From Chytridium lagenaria (Eukaryota; Chytridiomycota; Chytridiomycetes; Chytridiales; Chytridiaceae), in NCBI GenBank assembly GCA_025449115.1, contig JAHLKC010000014.1, forward strand, positions 310,001-374,000: DNA of 64,000 nucleotides, read 5' to 3'. A program made the position numbers and the translations under genes. A model generated the notes under the pieces. It was not told where the DNA came from. It made no database searches and saw only the letters and a list, made by a program, of their open reading frames with translations. Below are positions 1 through 12,655 of this stretch, one piece after another; position 1 is the stretch's first letter, and the number at the start of each line of letters is the position of its first letter.

Positions 1-1028
1 ACCAATGCCGTTGCGGGTTTAAATGGTCGGACACGGACGGTACTCCATTTCTAAAACGTGCAAAATTGTTTCGGAAAATGCATCAAGTGTAATGTTTATT
101 GAAGTCATTCGCTGCCCTCAATACCCAAAGAAGGATCTACAATTCGTCGGTCCTGATCTAATGGCTAAGGGGATTTTCAACAAAAACAACTTTTATCTGT
201 ACACTCATCGTCTGTTTGACAAGATGACTGAGCTCATGAGCACAACAGAATTTCTTTCTTGATTTGATTAACTCCGCAAGTATTAAAATCTGTCTTCTCT
301 GTGCTCAAAACAAAGCCGTTCAGTGTCCAGTGTACGCAACGCCGCATCCAACACCACGGAAACTTTTCCGACTTCACGCTGATAGAATACCTCTACCGTG
401 TCAAAACATACAACGTTCTTAGGTTGTCAAATGAAGAGGAGGCTAACTTGGCTAATTTGACTCGCGATAGTAGCAATGGAGTAAAACTGGTCACTCAGAT
501 CTAGGTTAGTTCATTTTACGCCAATAATGATCATCGCAAGAAAGGCTGGCATATTACCCAGTCTAGCGCAGCTCGATGCAAAACATGCCTCCTCCGGCGA
601 AAATGCCATTTGGCTTAATACCTTTCAACTGCAGTCAACACGCACCATCTATATCAGGTGCAAACACTGTATATAAACATTACTTATCTACGTTACTTTA
701 GAGCTGCTGTTCTCAAATGCTTTTTTGTTGAATTTAAAGCGATTAGAGCAAAAAAAGAGATCCAGCAAGTGGTAATCCTGGACAATTGGTAATTAGGGGG
801 AAAAGTCAAGCAGTAAATGAAAGAGTTATAATAAGTATCTTAATTGATAAACATTATTTCATGCTTTCGTTTTAGTATTAATCAAGAACATTGTAGCTTT
901 TGTTAGTAGACACGTATACTCATTTTATTGGCAAGCATTGGTCATCATTTAAGGTCTGTGAGAATAAGAACTTTTCTATATCGAAATGCTAATGAAGTTG
1001 AGGTGGAAGAGCTTATTTATTAAATATC
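1..1028. other. No secure gene; possible remnant ORFs
   Basis: This stretch lies downstream of the proteasome beta5 gene. Two short open frames on the plus strand (23-262, ATG start; 301-504, no ATG) show no domain, signal peptide or clear homology that I recognise. The remainder, about 505-1028, is AT-rich and looks like ordinary intergenic sequence and 3' flank. Either short frame could be an exon of a gene starting outside the window, but nothing seen supports that. Confidence 0.4.
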
Positions 1029-2194
1029 TCAAAGAAGGGAAGGACGAGGCTCAGCCTGGTATTGGTAATGAAGCTCCAACACATCTGTCCTGCTAATGAA
1101 CTTCCAACCATCGGCCGTAACATGGTAGACTATAAAAAGGAAAAAGCAAGTTAGATCCAACTTATATCAATGCTGTACCTGTAACATATCCTCCACTGTA
1201 AGCATCACGGAATGTGGCATGGTAGATAGCCCTGCGCCCCAAATCAATGGCCTCCTCAACACTCAAGTCTGGTCGATACCCTGCATCCAACACGCCGTAA
1301 GCGTAGGTAGAGCCTGACCCAACGGAGAACAGATGGTTTTTAAGCCTCTGTCCATCAGAATCCACATAATAGAGTTGAGGTCCCTAAGAAGTTAGCATGA
1401 AATCCTGAATATTCCTCACAGTTTTATCCCATCCAGTCACCATCGTTCCCTACATAAAATATCATCAGCCTGATTCATACGAGAGAAAAAAAATAGAGGA
1501 TAGACTCACCATAGAAAGTCCCATCCCTTTATAGGCATACACCATGTTTGAAAGCAGCTTCGAGGCGGCCGCAACCGAAATCCTTTCCTTGTTCGCAAGT
1601 TCATACAATCTAGAATGTCAACCTACAATTTGAATCGAGGCAGACCTGCAGCGACGCCCAAGCTCACGTTCCCAAAAAGAACAGTCAGCAGCTCCACCAG
1701 CCATGGTTCCGAGGAGGTACTTATTAATTTCAATAATCTTTTTGACCGTTTGAGATGCTGTAAAGGGAAGAAGTCAATGTTAATGCTATATTCATGCAAG
1801 ACCAAAGTCTTTATGTACATGAATAGATATGTGAAAGTATCAAAGGTGGGGCCATACATATGTAAGAGCCCCCAGTTGCTCGGGAGTCCACAGCGACAAT
1901 AACACCGTCGTTGAACTTGAAGGCTAACGTAGTGGTTCCATGCTGTATTTTGATCCTTTGGGCAGCATCAACGCTTGTCTGATGCTTCAAGAACTCGATA
2001 GGCTAATTAGCGGAGGGGGCGAAGAGAACCCGCGTTAGTTCTACCAAAGCTATACAGCAACGACCGCGACTGCTCACATTGGCGACGGCAGGGATGGCGA
2101 ATGACGGAATACCGATTGCCACATCACCTGCACACTCGATGGCATCTTCCGCCTGCTCGATGGTTCTGGCTCTGGTGTCGAGGAAGTTCATCAC
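1029..2194 (-). CDS. PRE2: 20S proteasome subunit beta type-5 (chymotrypsin-like)
   Basis: Catalytic beta5 subunit of the 20S proteasome core, which cleaves after hydrophobic residues. The minus strand gives, over several exons, a short propeptide from the ATG at 2194, then [20 protein letters not shown] followed by GTTTLAFKF, where the first Thr after Gly is the N-terminal nucleophile of the mature enzyme. Next come [83 protein letters not shown], and a last exon [17 protein letters not shown] ending at the TGA read from 1029-1031. Introns are short GT-AG; one lies about 2003-2078. The family Lys (in VDSRA) and the GTMAGGAAD loop are present. The gene is divergent from the beta6 gene, with about 50 bases between the two ATGs, so the pair probably shares a bidirectional promoter. 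Confidence 0.95.
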
Positions 2195-2244
2195 TGCAAA
2201 GAAAAATTTCGTCTGAGTCTTTCAAAAAACCGCGCGTTCTCATC
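2195..2244. promoter_or_regulatory. Shared bidirectional promoter of two proteasome genes
   Basis: Only about 50 bases separate the start codons of the divergent beta5 (minus) and beta6 (plus) genes. Core promoter and 5' leader elements for both must lie here or extend into the opposite gene. I see no clear PACE-type proteasome-associated element; the assignment is positional. Confidence 0.5.
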
Positions 2245-3223
2245 ATGGCATCAGCACCAGTTAAACTGCCAGTGGAGCATCGCTTCAGCCCCTACGCGGA
2301 CAATGGAGGGTGAGACCACTCCTACTAGCATCATAGGTATCTGATACATCGTTCAATGTAGAACAACACTCGCCGTCGCTGGAAAGGACTTTTGTATCGT
2401 TGCCGCTGACACTAGGCAGTCAGAGGGATACTCAATTAACTCTCGCTTTGCACCCAAGACTCACAAGCTGTAAGAATCTTCTTTAGGATGTATACGGGGT
2501 CAACTAGATGGCATCCTTCTTCTATTAGTGTTACTGGCTCTTTCGCCTGTGACTAAAGTCTGCCTTGATTTGCAGGTCGGACACTGCAGTTCTCGGAACG
2601 GGAGGAATGTACGCCGATGCCACTGCATTGGTGAAGCGTCTTCAGCAGCGCATGGAGGTTTGTCATATATAAACAGAAGTATCTGACTAGCTACGAAGTG
2701 GTATTTCTACAAGCACGAGAAGGTCATGAGTGCGCCTGCGTTGGCGCAGATGCTTTCCACCATACTTTACGGAAAACGCTTCTTCCCTTACTACGTCTGG
2801 AACATCCTCGGTGGTCTTGACGAGAACGGTATTCCTCATCATTCATTATTATCCGTCTCAATGTCTTCTAAGGCCACGGATGTGTTTTCAGCTACGACCC
2901 TGTTGGAAACTTTGAAAAGCAGCTTTACGGTTGCTCCGGCAGCGCCGGTCACCTTATTCAACCCTTCTCGACAACCAGGTAATCATTTACATCAAAACTT
3001 CTTTCGTCTCATTTTTTTCTTTTATTTTACTCGGTAGGTTGGCCGGAAGCATCACTCGCAAGGTACTGGCGAACTTTTGACAGAGGATGAGGCTTTGAAG
3101 GTTGTAAAGGATGCATTCTCAGGAGCCACTGAACGTGACATCTACACGGGTGACTTCCTTGAGATCTATGTGATCCGCAGCACTGGTGTGCGATACGAAC
3201 TGTTTAACTTGAAGAAGGATTGA
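2245..3223 (+). CDS. PRE7: 20S proteasome subunit beta type-6 (PSMB1-like)
   Basis: Non-catalytic beta6 subunit of the 20S core. Exon 1 starts [20 protein letters not shown]. After short GT-AG introns the reading continues [56 protein letters not shown], then [20 protein letters not shown] and [15 protein letters not shown]. An exon with [14 protein letters not shown] follows, then [37 protein letters not shown] and the C-terminus ELFNLKKD, with TGA at 3221-3223. [21 protein letters not shown] and SATERD-type motifs are diagnostic of beta6 (yeast Pre7). There is no catalytic Thr-1 processing site, as expected. It pairs divergently with the beta5 gene, consistent with co-expression of 20S subunits. 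Confidence 0.94.
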
Positions 3224-3384
3224 AGATTGTAAAATAAAAAGACACGGTAAAGCTCATTCAGATTTATTGTATCATCAGGAGTGATTATCTGTATATTTTT
3301 TGATTCGAAACTTGGGTGTCAAACGGATGTGCAAAGAATTAAAACAAACAAACAAGAAACAGAAAAGTACAGGCAACTTAATAT

Positions 3385-6300
3385 TCAAATCACTCCAAGA
3401 CTCGAGTAATTTGAAAAGTTGCCCGCCAAAAATATCATTTCACTAAACGAATGCAGGCCTTTCCCACTTTCATCGCGGAGAAAGGCCACCACCTCCTCCA
3501 CCTTCCCCCAACAATTCTCAAACTCCCTATTCTGAGCAACAGAGCTCACGGATTCGATCAGTGTCAACTTTTGCTCCTCCTCCTTCCTCCCACCATTTGT
3601 TCCCAACAGCCGTATAGCAAGAAACGCGGCCGGCAGCTCTCGCAAAGAACCGAAAATCAGCTGAAAGCCTCGACTTTGGTCCAAAACCCAATGTCGCCCA
3701 AAGTCCCTGGTTCGCCCGGTCTTGACCCCATCGAATCAATGAATCAGCCATAGCTGGGAGATGAGCGCGTAGTCTTGAGTGGTGTTCAGGAAGAGGTAAA
3801 GCCGACAACTCCTCCCTCAATAAATCCGAAAACTTAAGCAAAAGCAGTAATGCCTTCCCCTCCTTCCCTTCCTCAATAGACTCCATCTTCAAACCTGCAA
3901 TCCAAACCCCCAACTGCTCTCCAATCAATATTTTAAGTCAGCATTTCCCCACACTCGTCAAGTTTCTGCAACGCCTGAGCGTACAACGTGAGAATGAGAG
4001 CGTGCCCCAAACAATGTCGAATGAACCCTTCCGCCTCAAGCTCAGGCACTACCAAAGTCCTCGTAATTTCACCCCACCTGTCCCTATCTAAAGACCCCAT
4101 AATGTCCCGTTCAATACAGAGCTCGGCTGTCAACGCCATATACTCTGCTGAAGCGATCAATCGGCAAGCTGACGACAGCCACACGGTAGGGTCGTTCGAT
4201 ACGGAGATAGCTTGCCTCACTCCTGCCCATATCAACGGGTACTCCTTGCTTGATTTTGGGCAGGTATTCAGGATAGCATACATCCTCCCAGTAGTCGATT
4301 GCAACAGGTTGGCCTTGAGTTCCCCAAAAGAATTGGGAATAGTGGCCACGAAATCCACTGTCTCAACAAAAAATATTCCAATTGCTATCTCAGTAAAACT
4401 TTTCGAAACAATGGACGATTCAATGGGTTTGGTGGAATCTCCTTTGATCGAAGTTTGTTCCGCAACCACGTCAAACGTGTAATCAACGTAAACTTCAAGT
4501 TTCGCAAACACATTTGCTGCAACAACTCGCGTGTCATTGTCACCCATACTGGTGATCCCCGTAAGAAGTCGAAGCAACTCCAATGCGAAACTCAACGGAT
4601 TGGCAGCCTTTGAGTCCCGCACGAAAGTAGTCCTCCGCCTCCGTTTTCCACTTGACCGGCAACACTCTGACGATTTGAACAAAACTCAATGACGGGAAGT
4701 ATGGCCATTCCTCCCATGCCGTCAAGAGGTCCTTCAAGTAGATCAAAAACACCACCCGATCGTCGTCCCCGGGAAACACAAATTGTGCTCTCGAAATCAA
4801 CGAGAAACAACACCGACCGCCATCAACGCTGTCGAATCACCTTCACCAGAAGCCGGGGAAACACTCCACTGAGCTTTCAGCAGTATCCTACAAAATAATT
4901 CAACATCGACAACAACAACGGATATTGATTCTCCTCCCCAATCCATCCTGCCACATCCTCCACAACCTTGGGACTCACAGTGAACGATTCCCATGGTACG
5001 AGTTTCAAAAACTCAGTCTGCACCATGTCCAGCACAAAAGCAGGGCACTCTCCCTCCACGAACCATGCATAAAACTCCACACAAAATGTCCGACCACATT
5101 CAGGGAAGCCGAGTGTCGACACAGCTTGTTCACCATCTGACAAACGATTGCACGAGATACCTGGCAGTACGATATCGGATTCCATCCACGGCGTCACCTC
5201 AACCACCCTCGTTTCCTCATTTCTCCTCATCCCAAATACCGACATCCAAATCCGTTCAAAGTACGACATCAACTCTTGTCGATGCACATCAGCCTGCATT
5301 TGAATAGAGACTTTGCGACCCAAACAACAAACAAAGCACCATCACAACGCTTTACACTTCTCCCTTCCAATCCCACTAATCCCTCCCCCTCCCCCAAACC
5401 ACTGAACACCTCTGCAACGCCGCAACGACAGTCTCCCTATCCATCCAGTATCCACCAACTCCCCCTTCTCTACCTCCCCATCCGTAAAAACCTCAACATA
5501 TCCTCCACCACAAACCCCCCTACCCCATCTCAACCACCCCCTCAGCACCATCTCAACAACATTCGGCACCATCCCCCCGTCTTCACCCCTCCACAACCCC
5601 CCTAAACGACCTGCGATGTATCTCACGCACCTCCTCATCCTCCACATCCATACACTCCAAAACCACCTTTAAAAACTCCAACGTCAACGACCCCTGCGCA
5701 CTCTCCATCCACTTGGCCACATCAAACCTTCCAAAAAACAACACCGCCAACTCCCTATCCTCCTTAACGCTTTTATGCACCTCCAAATACATATTTGGAA
5801 ACTCCACAAGCGCAACAGCAGGATGGAAGATCCTCGCCAACAACCCCCCATTAAGCTTATTCCTCATCCCAAAAACCTCAACGTCTCCTTCTCCGAACTC
5901 GCAATGAATATCGCCCCAAGCCTTAAAACACATCCTCAAACATTCTCCACAGGCGGGTACTTTTGAGATTCGACGAAAAGTCTTTCAACACGTCGTAGAA
6001 CACTTGACGCGCAAACCCCTCAAGCCCTTCCTCAGCATCATGAATCTCTAAACAGATCCAATCCACCATCCTCAACAACCTCAACGCGGAAACACACACC
6101 TGCGGGTCCATGTTATCCCACAAAAACAGCCCGTCGGAGGAAACCCTGTTTTCCTTCAACACATTCTTGACGTCCATCAACATCCTGACTTCGGTAAACT
6201 TGAAGGATATAATTGCAGGCCCAGAACACGACGTTCCACATTTTTCTCAATACGGCCGCGTTTGCTTTCATTGATGTAAAGAGTTTTCAGGGCATCTACG

Positions 6301-9300
6301 TAGAACCCATCACACTTTACTTGTTCCTCCACAATCTCAAGGAACCGCTGTGCTTTGCCGGTAATGAACGGAACAGCCGTCTTCATCACATCTCCGCCAA
6401 CTTTCAGCGAGTAATCCGCAAGTCTTGTCACAGAAGGTGGTCTGAGGGACAAAATCGGTGGTGGCAATGCAGGAGATACCGATTTAAGGTACTTCTCAGT
6501 GGTCGTCACCTTGTTCCCAAGTATTGACCCACGTCTCTTCACCACCACCTCCCCCTCCGTAAAACCTCTCACCCTTCGTTCCACGCTCCCCATCGGCATC
6601 AAATCCATCCACAACTTGCTCAAATCCCCCGCCAACACATCCCTCAACCGGCTCGTGAAAAATGCCGGCGAAAGATGATCGACATAAACATCATTCGACG
6701 CAAGTCGTTTTTCCTTCAGCCATAAAGACATGGCATGATAAAGTCTTAATAGCTCGGAAGAAACTCCCATCTTCCCATGTTTTCAATAAGGATTCGAGCT
6801 TGCGTTCAAGTTTCTCAAGAAACGTCCTTCTTTTCTTGGAAAAATCGGTATCCAAACCTCGAAAACGATGAACTTAACACCTCCTTCGATCGTTCGAAGT
6901 ACCAATGTAAGAAAATCTAGCAATTTTAAAAATGACATTTAGGTCTTTGGCATACCTGCAGCAAAATCGGCATCGTCGGATGAGTCTCAGTTGTCTCCAA
7001 AATCTGATACGCGACCCTATAAATCACAACGAATTAACAGGCTTCGTCGTCTCCCTCCCCCCCCGCCGCCAAAGAAGCCAGCGGATTCCCTCACAAGCGC
7101 ATTCCCCACATTCCTCCTCCCTCCTTCTCGGCCTCCACCTCAACAAGCACCGCCACAACGGCAAAACCAAAAAACATTCCTTCTCCAACCCCATTCCTCG
7201 TCAACCTCTCTGACCCAACAATCAAACTCGGGTACCCATAATACATCTCGCCAAACGTCAGTGCAATGCTCTTAACGCTTTCGACGGGATGAAGGAGCGA
7301 GAATCGGGACGATGTGGCTTGACTCGTCATGTGGTTGGCAAGGAGACGGTTATACTCTTTTCTCAAGCTCCGTTTGAATAAGCGACGAGTGGCCGATAGC
7401 AAACGATGCCTCGACGAGAACGTCAACAAGCCTCACGCTATGTCGATACCCCATCCATTCTGTATCCGCAAACACAGTCTTGAAAACACACAAATCAACA
7501 GCTCCCGATCCGTCGCCATAATAAATGGCGACGCAATATCCCCCACACAAAGTTTCATCACCTCCACATCTCCCTCAACGGCATCCCCTTTATACGTGTT
7601 CTTTGATAGCCGGCAACTTGAACCGATTTCTATAGAAAGCCGTAAAGAACCCAGTGAATTTAGCGTTACTCAACACCCCGATTCCATGGGTTTTCGCAAA
7701 CGAAAACATAATATCATTGATAACTCTCAACACGGGTTTCACGAATCCGCCTTCCGCCAGAAGGTGGAGAAGTGGCCAACCTTCTTTTTCGAACAGGTTA
7801 AAGTTGTACCCAAGTTCTGATATCATCATGACAGTGTAGGCAGCTAAAGCGTTGGTTTTCATGGCTCCACGGAGTGTTGCGATCGTTGAGCTTTCAAGAG
7901 ATTCGAAAGGTCTTGTGCCGTCAGAAAAGAACTCTAGGGCGTAGATGTCGACGGATTGTGGTCGTTGATACAAATTTAATCTCATGATCAAAGACCTACA
8001 ATATCGTTAGAAGGTTGATCAAAGAGGAGATAAATAAATATTTCCGCCTTTGGCGCTGCCTTTGGCGATTCCTAACACTGCCATTCCCAATTTCCCACCA
8101 TATTAAGAATACATTTTTTAAGTTGCAGTTTTCTCGCCCTCAACCCCCCAAAAAAATCACGAAAGAGGAACTATATCAATACGACAATATGGCAATATGA
8201 TGGTAACAACCAAAAACGAAGTCGAGAGCAAGATATTTATAAATAAAGAAAATTCTAAAACTCACCAACACCATTCATTAAAATCATCCTTCTCCCCAAC
8301 CGCAAAACTTCCTGTCGCCATACTCCCCACCGTTGCCATCGCCGTCGACGCATAGGCTGTCGCCCCGCCCAACACCCCCCTTGCCTCCCGTACACTCTGT
8401 CGATCCAAGAAAATATTCGCGACCGCAATAGCAATCATCCGATGATACGGCCGTCCAATGACCAACTCCCCTGCCCTCGTCCCCCAATCCAAATGATTCA
8501 CAATAAACTTTGCCAGTCGAAACTTTGCAGTTGTGATGGGATCCTTCAACATGGATTGGATGATGGAGAAATCGGCATAGGTGGGTTGCCACAAGTTGAT
8601 GGGGAGGTCGGAAAAGAGGTAGAGAGCAGAGGTACCGAGATCGGCGAATTTATCACGCGTCCATGTCAGGAGGTAGGATGTGACGGGTTTATGGGTTTCG
8701 CAGATGAGGTGAAGGAGATCACGTGCGGGTTTAGAGAGGACGTCACGATGGTATGAGGAGGTATATGAGACGACAAAAATGACTCTAGAGATGATGACGG
8801 CGAGGTCGAGGAAAGGTTCTCTGCGATTTTCTGGCTGAGAGGCAGGAGTTGAGGCGAGCGGGATGGAGACGTTGTCTTCCACGACGAGGTTTGCGAGGAA
8901 GGTGATGAGATGAACAATTTCGTTGGTATTGGATTCGAATAACGAGAAAATTCCTGTTTCTTGACCCCAATCCTCATCAAACCTCGCAAGCAATTCATCA
9001 AGAGTGAATCGACGTCCGTTCAGGTTTTGACTGGCAAGGACAATCTGGGACAAGAGTTTCCATTTGGAGGCCTTCGAAACGAAATCGAGTTTCAGGCTTG
9101 CCAGGAACGGCCAGACACCTTTTCGAGGGTTTCCAAGAAGCATTTTCACTGTTCGGACAAAGCATGAGTCTAGTTCTGCTTGGATGGATGTTTTCAGGGT
9201 GGAGTCGTATCCGGATTTAATCTCGAGGTTGAGGTCGGTGCCTGATTTTGCAGACCCCATACGCTAATGTTGGAGAGGAGAAAATCTCCCAAGGATCTGC

Positions 9301-11152
9301 TGACATCTGTTGACAGTTGAGCGATGCGTTTGACCATAAATGGGTAGTGCTTTGACGAGAAGAGACTGAGACCGCGAGAAAGAGAGTTTTGAATGTGATT
9401 CGTGACAGCGAAGATGTGAAGGAAAAGACTATCAATATCGGTCTCTACTGAAAAGGAATGGATCTGTCCAGAGAGAGCTTCTTGGAGATACGAAATGTAG
9501 ATGGGCATGGTGTTGAGTTGATCAAGGAGGGCGAGGTAATCATCTTCGTCAAGAATAGTTGCTTTGACTGGAGAAAGCTCCTCCTCCACGTCACGGTCGT
9601 CCACTACGATCCAGTCTAAATCCTCGAGAAGTTTTAAGCCATCACGAATTTCAGCAATTTCAAACTGCTTGACTTTGAGCACCTCCTCCACCTCCTCAAC
9701 GGGACTGAGAACGGCGTTAAGAACAGTAAGGTAGTGCGAGAGGTATGTTTCTGTCCAGGGTTTAGGGAGAGGCCACTGAATGAAACTTGCACCCCACCGG
9801 CCAATACCTTCTGTCCGTAGATAGTGGAGAAGAATATATCTTTGGTCTTCTAACGTGGCTCGGCTGAGAAAAGCTGACATCAGATGTGTAATCCATCCGC
9901 GAACGTCCTTCACAAAGGGTGTGGCGCAAACCTCTCCGGCGTCGCTATCAGGAACCCCTTCATCATTTGTGCGAAAGAACGACTTTCGTTCAAAAAAGAA
10001 CAAGACATCCAAAAAATGCTTTAATGTCTCCTTCTCAATGTCACTGAAAGCCTCCTTTCTTCTCAACCGAGCCTCTGCCTCCTCCCCAACAAGTGAGCTC
10101 AATGACTCGTCAATGTGGTTCTGAATCCAGAGCTTGATGAGTTTACTTTTAAAAATGGCTCTCTTGTTTTGAGCAAACGTCTCGTGGCGGATGGACGCCA
10201 GGACGGTATCCAATTCTTTCACCTCAGGTTCATTGAGAACGCTGACTTCTGATGTGAAAATGTGCCGCACCTTGACACCATCAAAACACCGATCCTCAGC
10301 ATGACTTGGTATCTTTCGCAAAGTCCAGACCTTGGTGGCGAGAGATGATGCACTTGATATAAGCACTTGCAGCCGCACCTTGGAACGTGCCGACTCGATC
10401 AGTGCAAGCTCGTATGCTTTCAGACGATCAAAGAAGATATCGCCCGGTGGAAAGTTGGATGCGGTTCCCCGAAATTCCTCCACCAGCTGAGGATGGGTGG
10501 CAAGTTGGGCATTGATATACACATTGGCTAAGAGCTCATCAGAGAGTCCTTCGATGATGACGGGAGACTCTTCCTCCATCCTGAGACCGTCAAAATGGTC
10601 ATGCAAGTCCTCATCCCAGACAAGTGCGGGAGGAGCGGAGGGTTCGATTGCAGCAGATGTGTGTGTCCTTGGCATGAATGAATGCACGTCCCAGCCCATC
10701 TCGATGCCATGCGCTGATATCGGTAAGAGCTGAGGGTAGTCAAGTGCTTGAGGGGTTGACATGGCCTCTGCAAGCTCGTTCTCGAGAAAAAACCCGTCGC
10801 CGTAGAGATTCTCGGCTGGAGCTTGCATGTTGGTGCCGAGTGAAAAGGTTTGAAACATCAAAGACTTGCTCCGAGTTGAGAGACTAAACAAGAACACGTA
10901 GTTAGACACATGGGATATCATCATCTGCTGAGACAGATACCGTCAAGACTTTTGGGGATGATGTAGTGATAGCAAGGCCTTCTTCGGACAGCGGACTTTT
11001 CGTCTCTGGAGATTCCAAGTCACCATCCTCGTGTTGTTGCTGCTGCAGTGAGGTTAATGATGATGCGTTAGGTGATAGTCTTGAGGAGGCTTCTTCCTTC
11101 TCTTCACAGCATGCTGCTGCACCTTCTTGTGCTTGACCAGCTGCGCCTCCAT
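3385..11152 (-). CDS. EPG5: EPG5-like autophagy tethering protein
   Basis: Homologue of ectopic P-granules protein 5, a huge Rab7-binding tether that promotes autophagosome-lysosome fusion in animals (about 2,580 residues in humans; this locus spans about 7.7 kb). Matching landmarks in order are: a segment near 10.4 kb resembling EPG5 around VKVRHIFTSEVSVLNEPEV; EGIGRWGASFIQWPLP near 9.8 kb (animal: VSKWAVPFIQI); a run near 9.3 kb about MVKRIAQLSTDVSRSLGD; SALYLFSDLPINLWQP near 8.6 kb (animal: SLYLFKELPLYLWQP) with NHLDWG and FNEWCW following; and a C-terminus with GLWATLGFGPKSRLS near 3.7 kb. At 10.92 kb an intron is likely (GTATCTG to TTTAG). The 5' end is unresolved: the ATG near 11152 runs into a stop, while the coding-like frame beside it has no ATG, so the start may be this ATG or the one at 10924. 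Reading frame changes near 9.2, 6.18, 5.93 and 3.6 kb have no obvious intron. Confidence 0.85.
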
Positions 11153-11373
11153 TTTCGTTTCAAAGAGAAGGAAACGTAGGTATATATTGAGATTTATGAA
11201 ATCAATATTTACAGTCAATCATCATAGGTATATTCTATTCAATGCAGTATAAACCTGACAGTAGCAGTATAAACCTTCTTACTAAAGGATTTAAATCAAA
11301 GATAAACTCAGTATATACCAATGAATGATAATAACTACCCAGGTATAAATACTCTTTTATTTCTACTTGTCAC

Positions 11374-12640
11374 TTATTTACTACTTACTACCACAACCTC
11401 AAGCATATCTCCATCTTCTAAATCAGCATCGGTCACTAGCGATGAATGTGCCAAAGCGCTCCCTTCAAATAATAATCTGAGCCTTTTAACCTGCAATCCT
11501 CCTCTTGCTTTAGAATATACTTCTAAAAGTTGAATTACTGTCGTAGATTCCTATTTCATATGAAAATATGTATTCGATTAGTTCCAGTCTACAAAGTTCA
11601 TGCCGTAACAAAGAATATATGAAAATAGATTTAAACTTACGTAGACTTTAACTTTAACTGGCTCTCCATCCTTATCCTTTAATTTGACTGTAAACAGCGG
11701 TGTGTGGTTCTTGTGGGAACAGAAATAACTTCTTCCTCTTTTGATAAATCCTCCAGTCTCTGAGCATGCTCCTTGTCGGCTCTACTTCGTACTTGCTCAT
11801 AATGGTATCGAATGTAAGAATCTATGTGGAAACCAAAAAATCAGCCAAAAAAATAAAATACACATATAACGAAACGGCAAGAACATGATATAAGTCATAA
11901 TGATAACACGTACCATGACGATCTCTTTACTAGTTGATAGACTCGCCGGCGTTGAATACGGAGATACTTCCACTCCTTGATAAGCAAGCATCACACTCTC
12001 ATCCACCGGGTAACACCGTTCCCGAATAGCGTCAATCACCATCTCAAACGTATCCTTATCGTTACTAAGAAACTTGATGGCAATTGACTGTTTAAGCGGA
12101 AGTGAATATTCACAAGAATGCTAGTGTTGAGAGGGCCTGCTGCAGCTTGAATTTGGGATGCGGTGCGTTTAGGTGGTGAGGTGCTGGTTTTTCGATTGGC
12201 GTAAACGGATGTCCAATTCTCTAAACCGTCTTTGGCAAGCTGAGTCCTGTGAGAGGTGGGGGATGTGAGGTCCAATAGAAAAGTTGGCGTCCAAACCTTA
12301 GAGCTTCGACTTCAGGGATAATTGATGGCATGGGTGGGGTTTGGTGACCTGTCCAGATCCACAACGTCATCCTCATCATCAGGCTTTTTCGTATCTATAA
12401 CCACAGAACTATCGCTGTCTCTACAAATAAATAGAAAAAACATATCAAGCTTTAGTTCCCAACGACTAGAAGCAAGACACTCAACGAATCGGAGTCAAAG
12501 TTGGGAGCTGGCGCAGTGACTTTTGCCTCCACCACCGGTACAAAGGTCTGTCTCGGTGGTCTCTCGACCAACTTCTTTATCGGTCGTTTCTTTGCAAGAT
12601 TGAATAGCTCATCGTCACTGTCAGATGAAGTCGTCAACAT
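11374..12640 (-). CDS. Rad60/NIP45-type protein with SUMO-like domains
   Basis: Probably a member of the RENi family (Rad60, Esc2, NIP45), which acts in SUMO-dependent genome stability. The N-terminus MLTTSSDSDDELFNLAKKRP is acidic and basic and disordered. A first ubiquitin-like segment follows around 11.95-12.1 kb, with DTFEMVIDAIRERCYPVDES and YQGVEVSPYSTPASL. A charged helix follows near 11.7 kb, then a second SUMO-like domain: LKDKDGEPVKVKVY, an intron, ESTTVIQLLEVYSKARGG, VKRLRLLFEGSALAHSSL and VTDADLEDGDMLEVVV. The D-L-E-D-G-D-x-L-E-V ending is characteristic of SUMO-like folds. There is no C-terminal Gly-Gly, so it is not SUMO itself. The stop is TAA (11374-11376). An upstream in-frame ATG at 12673 is also possible. 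It is divergent from the TEL2 homologue, with start codons 15 bases apart. Confidence 0.8.
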
Positions 12641-12655
12641 TTTTCTCTTCGTGGA

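Noticed and set aside
11321..11533. Plus-strand ORF with a hydrophobic start
   Set aside because: Antisense to the last exon of the Rad60-like gene, whose SUMO-like C-terminus is clearly encoded on the minus strand.
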